Shown here piece after piece: positions 11,901 to 23,900 of a DNA stretch of 64,000 nucleotides. The notes beneath the pieces were generated by a model. The model was not told the origin of the DNA. It did not search any database and worked only from the letters and a program-made list of their open reading frames with translations. The stretch is from Notospermus geniculatus (taxonomy: Eukaryota; Nemertea; Pilidiophora; Heteronemertea; Lineidae). Within the stretch, counting starts at the first letter, position 1; every line of letters starts with the position of its first letter. The translations under genes were made by a program, and so were the position numbers. Where the stretch lies: positions 59,707-123,706 of the forward strand of contig NMRB01001297.1 in assembly GCA_002633025.1 (NCBI GenBank), given 5' to 3'.

Positions 11901-14900
11901 TCCGTCAGGTTCCCACCCCGTGGCATTCTTGGAGACTTCATTCAGTATCGTGATGTATTGACCTCGTGTCCAGGCATCTGAGATACACACACACACGCCC
12001 ATTCACCTAATGGATTTAACTCATCTGCCCCCAGAGTCCAGCAGACGGCATCTTCTATCAAAGTTTCCTCACATCCTATGGTTCTGATTGAAAATTATTT
12101 GAAGAAAAGTTGTTCCTATCAACCATCTGAAGAATGTTTCTTCAAATTTCTTTCAATTCATTCCCACTGCTATCAGAAAACTTGACAGATATGATATTGT
12201 CTCCTCAAACCTGGGACAGATGAGTTAAATGTCCGTGGGAATGAGGTTGCGTAGTCTTTTATTTGCGTTACAAGTATCTGTGTAATAAATGTCAGTAGCT
12301 CCTCCCCGGCGAACAAGGTGGGATATTTTTTGCTAATGATTGTGATTTTGTTGTGATTTATTAGTTCCTGGTGTTGTGAGAATAAGCTAATCAGAGCATG
12401 GAGGTCCGATGACTGTTCTTAACAACCTGTTTATCCTGATTCAGTGCTGCAGCAGGATGTTGCTTTTGATGCGTTCGAGGAAGCATTTTGATTTGTTATA
12501 AGTATTGAACTGTTTAGAAAACAATGCGAAGTAAAGAAGGTGCCGTTTCTAGATGGGCCTGGTTCAGAGCTCGTGCAGTGAATCATTTCAGTGCCATAGG
12601 AACAGGGGGCGGGGGGCAGCTGCCCTCCCCCAATATTTGGTTTGTCAAAAATAAAAATTTGGCTGGCTCAGCATTTGACTGCCTCTAGTCCCAAAAAGCC
12701 CAAGTCCAATAAACCAATGAACTACACCTACCTGGCTAGTGTCCAGTTGTGCTCTCAAATGCCGGGAAATGGCATAAAAGCACTCCTATTTTCTAAAAAT
12801 TTCCAGGGGTGTGTGCCCCCCGCCAATATTTCGGCTTGTGCCTTCGGCGTTCCCTGCTAGGGACTACAGCTACAGCACGCTATTTTGTCAAAACTTTGCC
12901 TCCCCCCAACCGTGAGTGGCGGCGTGGTCTAGTGGCTAGCGAGACGGACTCCTGATCAGAGGGTCATGGGTTCGATTCCCAGTCCTGACCAAGAAAAAAC
13001 ACGCTCGCTTGTGACCTTGAGCAAGTCACTTTGCCTGACTTGGTTCACCCCACCCAGGTGTAAAAGGGGTACCTGGCTGGTAGTGATGGTCTATGTGAAT
13101 GTTAGTCCAAGAGTGCTGAAATCGGCTGCCGGGACTGTAATACTCCCCAGGGAGTGGAGAAATGAAATTGGAATGAACAGACCTATAGCTGCGGTAATAA
13201 TAATGTAAAGTGCACTGAGCAGTCCAACTGAAAATGTGCTACTGTAAAGCAGGAAAATTTTGCATGCAGGAAATTTTCGCGAATTTTGCAAGAGTGTATG
13301 AGTCGCAAAAATTTCCTGTCGCGAATAGGAGTACGCGCAAGTGATAAGTACGGCCCGTGAAAAAAAACTGACAAAAATGGCAGAGACTCACGAAAATATC
13401 CTGCCGTGAATATGTCTATAATTCTTGATTCGCGAAAATTTCCAGCCGCGAAATTATCTTGCTTTACAGTATATAAGAACGGTACTATTGTTATTATTAT
13501 TATTTGAAAAGATGTATTTTCTAATGGTTGAATATTTGATTTACAGGTGCTGAGGAAATCCTACTGCTTGCCCGACGAACAGATCTGCGTCGAATTTCCT
13601 TAGACACGCCCGACTACACGGACGTCGTTCTCCAGCTCGATGACATCCAACACGCCATCGCCATCGATTACGATCCCGTCGATGGTTACGTTTACTGGAC
13701 AGATGACGAAAAACGCACCATACGACGTGCGGCGCTCGACGGTACCAATCAAGAAGTGGTCGTAATGACGGAAGTTGATCATCCAGATGGTCTGGCCGTT
13801 GATTGGGTTGCACGTAACCTGTACTGGACGGACACTGGGACAGACAGAATTGAAGTGACACGGTTGAACGGCACGTCTCGGAAGGTGTTGATATCGGAAG
13901 ATTTGGACGAGCCGAGGGCGATAGCTCTTGATCCTGTTGGAGGGTAGGTTGAAAGCACCACCTTGACTGTTATTTGTCATAAACCATCTAATAATGCTGG
14001 GGAAATGACCAAGCAATAATATTGTACCTCATTTCAGTGCTAAATATCAAGAAGTCAACTTCCAGAATCTTGCAAATTTTCGCCCCCAGTGCTTCACGTT
14101 TGAAATCTGCAGGAGCTCAGTCTGTTCATATTTGTAAAGGAGAGCTATTCACACTTGCACCCGAACTTCAAGGATGCCAAGGAGCACGGTCAGTCGCGCT
14201 CCTCGGCACAATTTTGCGGGCGCGAGCATGATTCTGCCCGTCTTACGTTAAGCACTGTCATTTAAACTTGTATTATGCGCTGTCCGTCAGAAGATTGGTT
14301 GGGTTCAGAGATTGGACTGCTTGGGTTCGGAGATTGGTCTACTCGCAGGGCACTGAGGGATGCCTCATTTAGCATGGGTCATTGAACCATCTTTTCTGAA
14401 GATGGGGATTTGGCCTGGTGGTTAAGGCGTGCTGCCCCTGAGTGCTGGCGACTGGTGCCTCATGCGAGGGTCAATGGGTTCGAGTCTGGTAGGAAGCTGT
14501 CTTTCACTGTAGAAACCTGTTATTATTTCATGCCCTTTAATTGTATCTCCTCTATATGTGACCCCTTGTATAACAATAAAACTGTTTGGGTTTGGAGATT
14601 GGACTACTCGCAGGGTACTTAGGGACGCCTCGCTTAACAGGTCATTGAACCATCTTTTTTGAAGATGGGGATTTGGCCTAGTGGTTAAGGCGTGCTGCCC
14701 CTGAGTGCTGGTGATTGATGCCTTAAATGCGAGGGTCCATGGGTTCGAGTCTGGTAGGAAGCTATATCTTTCACTTAAAAACCTGTTATTATTTCATGCA
14801 CTTTAATTGTATCTCCTTTATATGTGACCCCTTGTACAACATAAAAGTTATTTGGATTCGGATATTGGACTACTCGCAGGTTGCTGAGAGACGCCTCGTT

Positions 14901-17900
14901 TAACAGGTCATTGAACCATCTTTTTTGAAGATGGGGATTTGGCCTGGTGGTTAAGGCCTGCTGCCCCTGAGTGCTGGCAATTGATGCCTTATGCGAGGGT
15001 CCGTGGGTTTGAGTCCGGTAGGAAGCTATGCCTTTCACATAGAAACTTGTTATTATTTCATGCTCTTGAATTGTATGTGACCCCTTGTATAACATAAAAG
15101 CGTTTGGGTTCGGAGATTGGACTACTCGCAGGGTGCTGAGGGACGCCTCATTTAACATAGGTCATTGAACCATCTTTTTTGAAGATGGGGATTTGGCCTG
15201 GTGGTAAAGGCGTGCTGCCCCTGAGTGCTGGCAATTGATGCCTTATGCGAGGGTCCGTGGGTTCGAGTCTGGTAGGAAGCTATGTCTTTCACCTTAGAAA
15301 CCTGTTATTATTTCATGCCCGTCAGAAGATGTTGATGTTTTGTCCATTCACTCGTAGATTTGATTGCAAACACAAGATTCGCAGATAAATCTTGACTTTT
15401 GCTGTAACATTATAGATCCGTGTAATCCTCCTGAGGCCATCCTTCCTATCGTGTCCTCCCCCGAGACTGATGTCTAATTACCTAATGGGTTTGGTTCATT
15501 TGTTAATTGGCTGGTAAAATCTCAGGTTTGTACGGAAGCTTACAGTCACAGCGGACTGCTTAAAGAAATACTGCTCAGTCTCATCGCTTATGGAACTGGT
15601 TGCTGGTGGCGTACGCGCATATTTCTAATCCTGGGGATGGCGTTTTATTTCATTCACATCTACGTCGTTTTCGCTGGGTAATGTGGGAATATCTGCCAAT
15701 TTTCTGATCGATTTTGGGCTTTGTTACATAGTCATCATGTCTGCTGGCCCGCCTGTCAAAAGGTTGAAGGCTGTGCAGAGGTATCGGCGGGAATACTCGG
15801 AAAAATACCTCGTTTTGGAGCAATCAAAGAAGGACGATATTCATGTCTTTTGCACCACCGTGTGTCACAAAAACATGATATGATGCATCCATTACTTGAA
15901 GCCTTCCTCAAATTACTTGAAATTGGGCTTTTTGGGGTGAAAAATTACTGGAAGGGTCAATTTGAGGTTGGCATCTCTGCTATCAATGGAATCCTCACAT
16001 TCCTTTTACAGCACCTCTTTTTAGCCCGCTTCGCCGCAAGGCCCAGCAGGGCTTAAGCTGTGGTTGGGGTCATTGAGTGGTGGTCTGTCGTGCGTCAATA
16101 CGTACGTACGTACGTACGTAAACTTTTGGTTTGTTAGCGCTCTAGCGCCTTTATTTTTTGACGAATCTTTTTGGTCTTTGGTGGGTGTATATATGGGCCT
16201 AAGATCTAGGTCGAGTTCGATTTTGAGCACGGTTGGATTCCTATTTTGGCCTCCAGGGGGCGTTTTGTGAAAAATTTCAAAGGGCTATATTTTGATAATG
16301 GTTTGAACTGTTGTGTTGAAAAAACTTACAGACAAAACTTCGGTGAAATCTGATTCTTTACTTAGCCACTAGGGGGCCAAAACCAAAATCATGGAAAGTG
16401 CTATTTCTCCCTAACCGAGAGATGGATTTTTGTCGATTTTTTTTCATGGGTATATCTAATAAGGATACATACGATACACCACTTGAGTTTTTAATTTGAC
16501 CTACTTTTCAAGTTCACAGAGGTGAAAGTTCGCCTGAAATTACGAAATCCACTCTTTTTGTAATGGTCTGCCCCTATTGCTTTGAAACTTGCAGGTATCT
16601 ACCCCTAGGCTCTAGTGTAACAACTGGGATGAATTTTCGGTAAAATCTAATTCTTGACTTTGCCACTAGGGGCACCAAAACCAAAAAAACATAAAGCGTT
16701 ATTTCTCCCTTGGCCATCATCATGCTTCAAGCCAAGCGGGCACAGTGCCATTGGCACTATTTTTTGGCAGATTGGTCCCTTCTCCAAGGGTTCAACAAGC
16801 TGCACTCATTGTAGGGGGTAGTATAAGGGAAATCTTGGTGTTATGCTTCGTTAATTTAAAGTGAGATGGTGTGGTGGTGGAGCATCTGATAGGCTGCGGG
16901 TTCAATTCTTAAGTTGCCGCTGTGTCCTCGCAATTTATATGAAAAATCGAGTTTGATCTGAACTAGAGTATGAAAGATTCCCAGTGACTTCAGGGTTATA
17001 TCTAGGATTTGAGAAGGGCATGGTGCAAACTTTGTGAAAAGGGTACTTCAAACTAGAAAAGGGCACTTTTTATTCGCGACATTTCTACTAACGGAATTTG
17101 AGAGGCTTGTCAGTTAAAAATGTCTTTATAACTCCAGTCAACAGCCAATTTAAGGCAGTTTCTAAGGTGATACGACAAAAGGGACCATGGCAGAGGGTCT
17201 GGGAGGTACTAAAAAAAAAAAAAATTTAAGGGGCACAGTGGCACCCCCTTTCAGCGGCACGGCATACCGCTGCTCTAAAATGGCCTAGATATAACCCTGG
17301 ACTTCACTCGTCTGTCCTTGGTGTCTTCTTATGTCATGTTTTGTACTGTGTTTAACTATTGTCTCTCTTTTCAGGTATATGTACTGGACTGACTGGGGGA
17401 AGATCCCCAAGATTGAGCGTGCTGCGCTAGACGGCTCCGAACGTATCGTACTCATCAACACGTCGTTAGGATGGCCCAACGGTATTGCCATCGATCTGTC
17501 GGCTCGGAAGATATACTGGGGCGACGCTAAGACAGATAAAATAGAAATGGCCAACATGGACGGGTCGGGGAGAAAAGTTTTGGTATCGGATCAGCTACCT
17601 CATATTTTTGGCTTCAGTTTGCTAGGTAAGGTTTGGAATGAAGATTTTGCTCTTGTAGTCGTTCATATTATCATGTCTTACCTCTGGGAAAAGTTACTTG
17701 GAGTCTTAGGGCCGTATGCAAGGGCCGGACTTTAGCCTGAAGTATAGCTTAAATTAGGCTTGTCTCTTCGCATGAAACATTGAGAAAAGTCTTTAAAGGT
17801 GCTCTAGTTCGAATTGTAAACATTACGGTGTGCCACATATTGTCAACTTCTGGTACTAACAAATCAGATAAAATTGAATTAAATCTCGCCTTTCACAACT

Positions 17901-20900
17901 AAATATATTTCAGTTACAAGAATATTTATCAAGATAGATATAAAAATAGATAACATTAATGTTTTGGTATACACGGTGCTGCCACCTGTCCGAGGAAAAA
18001 TAACTAGTATAATCAACCATGTAAATAAACAAACCGTAATGTTTACAATTCGAACTAGAGCACCTTTAATGAAAGTGTGGCTGAAGTCCGACCCGTGCAT
18101 ACGGCCCTTAATCAATGTGATTCTGTCATTTCCAAGGTGGTATGTGGGAAGTTATTCATACGATGCCCAGGGTCCATATTCATAAACACACTTAAATCAA
18201 AGTGTGATAGTGTATCTTTTGTGTTCAATAAAGGATACGATGCCCAGGGTCCATAAACACACTTAAATCAAAGTGTGATAGTGTATCTTTTGTGTTCAAT
18301 AAAGGATAGGTGTCACACTTAGACTTGAGTCATTTTATGAATGTGGGCCCAGGGCGCATATTCATAAAACTACTTAAGTCTAAGTGTGACATTTTGACTT
18401 TGTATCACACTTTGACTTAAGTAGTTTTGTGAATATGGCCCCCTTTTTCCAAGTTGGTTGTGATGAGTAGTGTATCAGTCTGCTGCCAGGTGGCAGCAGC
18501 TTCTAAACCCTACCACTGGTTTTACAATAGCTTGTTCGATTACTTCCACCCGGCCAGGCACTAGCGCTTTCTCAGACATGTGCATTGGAGGCCAATAAAA
18601 GAACGCTGTCGTGTCAGACACGAGTAAAGTGTCAGACGCCTTAGCCAGGTGGTCACCTCTATATTAGGGACACCTCTCTATTAATGACACCTTTCTATTA
18701 AGGACACCTCCCTATTAGGGGGACGGTGACTCTGAGAACACTGGGTGCAGTTTTCACCTCGCAATGATAATGACCCCTATCGACCTTTCCCTTCAGGTGA
18801 TTACATCTACTGGACGGACTGGCAGCGTCGCTCCATCGAGCGTGTCAACAAGAAAAACGGTCGTCTTCGGGAGACGATCATCGACCAACTGCCCGACCTG
18901 ATGGGTTTGAAAGCTGTCAATGTTCATAAAGAAGACGGTGAGTAGATGATTTGTCAAGTATAATCTGGTTCAACCTAGAGGTGGACCATTGGAATGCAGT
19001 TTGTGGTTAGAGTGTGGCAAGAGTGACATAATTACGGTTACATGTTATGGCGTAATGAATCAGATGACTGTGCCTAATAATAAAAATGTGGTTTTCATTG
19101 CATAAGGGTCACACGTAAATAAAATCTTGTGGTCAAAATTGAATGTTCCATTTCCTCACTTGGCATTCCAATGGTCCACCTCTAGGTTGAACCAGACTTT
19201 ACTCCCTGATTTGACCACTTCACTGCAATTGCCAAGTGGTTGTCACGTCCGATCAGCAAGCGGCAGGTCCTGGGTTCGAATCCTTCCCGGGCCACATGGG
19301 ATTTCATTCCCGGATTTTCACGTCCGTCACATGGGCAGTAAGCCGTTGTGCCTTGTACCTTGTTTCTTTGCAAGGGCAAGTAAAAGACCCCATCCAAGTG
19401 AGGAACATGAGTAGCTTGAGATGGCCTCTTCCGTACTCACCACGGGCCAATAATGCTATGGCTTCGGCCCTGACGGAAAAATGTAATACAAATACAAATA
19501 CAAATACAAATACACATACAAATCAAATACAAATACAAATACACATACAAATCAAATACAAATACAAATACACATACAAATCAAATACAAATACAAGTAC
19601 AAATACTGATTTCCTGATTCCCTTGTATGTTTCAGGTACCAACGCCTGTGCCGACAACAACGGCGAGTGCAGCCATCTTTGTCTGAATCGGCCAAAGAAA
19701 GGCCCGATCTGTGCCTGCCCAATGGGCCTGGAGCTCTTAGCCAATCAGAAGACATGTATCGTTCCCGAGGCGTTCCTTCTGTTCTCACAACGTTCTGATA
19801 TTCGTCGTATATCACTCGAGACGAACCATAATGATGTCGTTATTCCGCTGTCGGGTGTCAAGGAAGCCAGCGCTCTAGATTTTGATATTAATGATAATCG
19901 AATATATTGGACCGATATTACATTAAAGGTGAGAGAATATACCGATTTCACATCTCGGAAGATCGCAGCGCCCCTAGTAGAATTTTCCACGGCCACTTCC
20001 GTTTTCAACCTCGCTATCAGCAGTAAGGCAAATATTTCCTAGATCGAGGTTGAAAAACATGTGTTGGTTCCCGATACCGCCGCCAGAGATCCATCCCCTG
20101 GTGGTGTGGCATTGGGAACCAATGCACGCAATTCAACCTCGATCCAGGAAATTTTTGCCCGAACTCCTGGTAGTGAGGTTGAAAACGGAAGTGGCGATTG
20201 AAAATCCTACTAGGGGTGCTGCGAGCATGCGAGATGTGAAATCGGTGTATTGAGACGTTTTTGCAGGAAACCGTGTATTGGTGTCGATTTATTCAATGTT
20301 TGCAAATTTCTGCTCACTTCGGTGACAACAATTCTGACTTTCTCATTTCTCCTTCAGAGAATTAGTCGTGCCTTCATGAACGGCAGTGCAATGGAACGTA
20401 TCATAGAATTTGGCCTGGAATACCCGGAGGCAATGGCGGTCGATTGGGTTTCGCAGAATATATATTGGGCGGATGCGGGCACGAATAGGATTGAAATGGC
20501 TCGTTTGGATGGCTCGTCGAGGAAGGTTCTCATTTGGCAGGATATAGACAACCCCCGGGCGTTAGCTCTCGATCCACCTGACGGGCATATGTATTGGACG
20601 GATTGGGGTAAAAATCCTAAAATTCACCGTGCAGCGTTAGACGGGACGCACCGCGCTGTCCTGGTGGGTGAAGACGGCAGATTGGGACGGACGCACGGTT
20701 TGACTGTTGATTATGCAGACCGGAGACTTTATTGGGCCGACTTGGACTTGAATGGAATTGAGTCGTCCGATTTGGATGGTAAGTTGGGAACTGACGCTGG
20801 GTTTCCTCTCATTTTAACAGGGGTTTAGATAACGTACGTATATGCGTAAATACGCAAATCTTGTTGGAAATCTTAGTGAAAAACGCAAGTGAAATATTGC

Positions 20901-23900
20901 AGAAAGACGTAACATATGCATGCCAAAAAAGCCCCAGATGCGCACCGTACGCACTTTGATATGTCATATACATTATGATCCGTCAAATATGCAAGCAATT
21001 GAAAACTGTCTATTTAAAAGCGCGAATAAAGTTCCACAGTTAGCATGCAAAACGTGATGATATTGCCGCCATATGGCCGCCATTTGCAATCCAGGCGTGA
21101 CGTCAGAATCTTTCCAGGTCTCACTGCACAGTTTTCGATGAGGTGTCACTACACAGTTATGGTATATCCTGCTCTGGTAGCGCCGGACATGCGTAAAATA
21201 TGCCACTTTGTGGCGGCCAGGAGAGTAGTGTACGCCCTCACTAAATACAAGATGAGTAAAGTACTCCTGGCGTTAAAAAAATTATCTAAACCCCTGATAG
21301 CTGTTTTCAAAAAGAGGATGTTGTCTCTTCCAGGTTCCAATAGGCGGCGTGTGGCGCGATCGTTGCCCCATCCATTTGGCCTGACTCAGTATCAAGACTA
21401 TATCTACTGGACGGACTGGAACACACGCAGTATCGAACGCGCCAACAAAACAAACGGCTTGAACCGCACCAGGATTCAAGGTCATCTCGATTACGTCATG
21501 GATATATTGGTCTTCCACGCATCGCGACAGTCAGGATGGAACACGTGCGGTGTGAACAACGGTGGATGTTCACACCTCTGCTTGGCTCATCCTTGGGAGT
21601 ACAACTCGACGTATCCGCATCACTGTGAATGTCCGACACATTTTACACGCAATGCTGACAACAGAACATGTAGTCGTAAGTCAGATTCTCATACAAGTAA
21701 TAATTTGTCAATAGGGAGGTTCTGCAAGTTTACGTTTTACATCTACGATTACGATTTGACAATGTTATGACATCACGCCGTATGTCAAGAAAGAACGTGA
21801 CGCGATGGTGTCATCGTTTGACTTCAGGCGTAGATTCGGTGGTGCACACCCGGCGCGCCAACAAATCTGTAAAATTGACCGTGAAATTCTGAAAGGGGCT
21901 GTTCACTTTCGGAACCATTTTCCCAACTAATTTTTCCTTATGTTGCAGTTGTTTGATTTTAATGATAACTTCAGGAATAATATTTTATAATGTGAACTAC
22001 ATAATCATGAAAGAAAAATGTGACATCAGCTTCATTAATTAGGAAAACAAAGAGCATTTGTAAAATGTCCAAAATCAGCATGAAAACAGTGAAATTATTC
22101 CCTAATGTTTGTTGTACTGGGAGCGTAATGGTATTATTTATCATTCATCAACAAATCATTACTAAACATATTGGTTTTGCTGAAATATTTGCAAAAAATG
22201 TGTGATTTTCTTCATTTCTCGACACCTATTTAACTGGGGGGAGAACAGAACAGCACATCTAGGCCTGTCAGATTTGAATGGAATGTTGTGGTGAAGATTA
22301 TGGTCAATATCAGTTACAACATGCATAATCAACCATGACATGTGGGTACACCTAAGTGATCAGTGGGATGTCAAATTCAAGTATTCCTTTTTTTGGCCTA
22401 CTCACATGTCATGGTTGATTATGCATGTTGTAACTGATATTGACCATAATCTTCACCACAACATTCCATTCAAATGTGACAGGCCTAGATGTGCTGTTCT
22501 GTTCTCCCCCCAGTTAAATAGGTGTCGAGAAATGAAGAAAATCACACATTTTATGCAAATATTTCAGCAAAACCAATATGTTAAGTAATGATTCTTCAAT
22601 GAATGATAAATAATACCACTACTCTCCCAGTACAACAAACATTAGGGAATAATTTCACTGTTTTCATGCTGATTTCGGACATTTTGCAAATGCTCTTTGT
22701 TTTCCTAATTAATGAAGCTGATGTCACATTTTCTTTCATGATTATGTAGTTCACATTATAAAATATTATTCCTGAAGTTATCATTAAAATCAAACAACTG
22801 CAACATAAGGAAAAATTAGTTGGGAAAATGGTTCCGAAAGTGAACAGCCCCTTTGGAGCAAATAATTGACAAATTCACCGCAGATTTCAATGTTTCTAAC
22901 ACAGTGCGCCCCCTCTTTCCAAAGTCGTGGATCTGCCCCTGGACTTGAAGCTTCCCGTGGCAGGTGAAAAGAGGGTCGATGTATCCCATGTCTGGCAAGC
23001 GGGCAGATGTGCCAAGCATTCTTCTTGTCACTTTTACTGCATCCGCGAAATATAACCATTTATGAAAGTGTTAAATTGCAAGCGAATTCGTGGTTTACAA
23101 AAATGAAATATTTGCTTTGATTAAATCATAAGTTTCTTACGTGTAGCAAGCAATTCGCTCATAAAAAGTCCCGCAGCGCCGACGTCATGACGTTTTCAAA
23201 CTGTAATCGAAAATGTAAAACGTAAGCTTGCACAACTTCCCTATCTTTGGGGACAAAATACAATGCACCCTTGTTCTTACGTAGTTCGATTTTACAAACT
23301 CCCAGATATTATGAACCCAACGTCTGGCTTCCAAAATTTCATGACATGTACATGTATGTAAATTCGCTATTATGAACTCCGCGTTAGTACAAACTTAACC
23401 CTTGGACCCCGAAAGGTTTGTAATAGCGAGGGGGGGGGGGGACTGTACATTGTCAACATAATTTCATTCCTAGTTCTCACTTGCCTTGTTTTGTCTTAGC
23501 CCCCGATGCCTTCCTCCTGTTCAGTCAGCGGAACCTGATCAGTCGTATGGTGATGGACGGTGACGAGGAACCCGACATGGTTTTACCCATTCAAGGTCTA
23601 CGCAACATCAAGGCCATCGATTTTGATGCCGTTGATCGTTATATGTACTGGATTGATGGACGAGCAAAGACCATCAAGAGAGCTATGGATAACGGCAGTG
23701 ATGTAAGTTTACAGTATAGAGGTTCTTCACGTGACGTCACAGCTCAAAATTTCCACCATTTTGGCCGTCAAATGACGCAACGTCACAGCATCAACACAGC
23801 GTTCAGCACGCAGTTTCAATGTAGTCGGCAGTCATCGGCCTCTTCTACAGCAAGCCGTATGGACGATTCGCTTTGTTTTCTACACGGTTTTCACACCAGA

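Noticed and set aside
14399-14510. Functional tRNA genes (also at 10531, 12909, 19260)
   Set aside because: A and B boxes are present but acceptor stems do not pair, and long shared non-tRNA bodies follow, as in SINEs.
19929-20042. Coding continuation after IYWTDITLK
   Set aside because: The gtgaga donor and the phase-0 join to RISRAF at 20358 fit LRP6; the continuation is inside a palindromic MITE.
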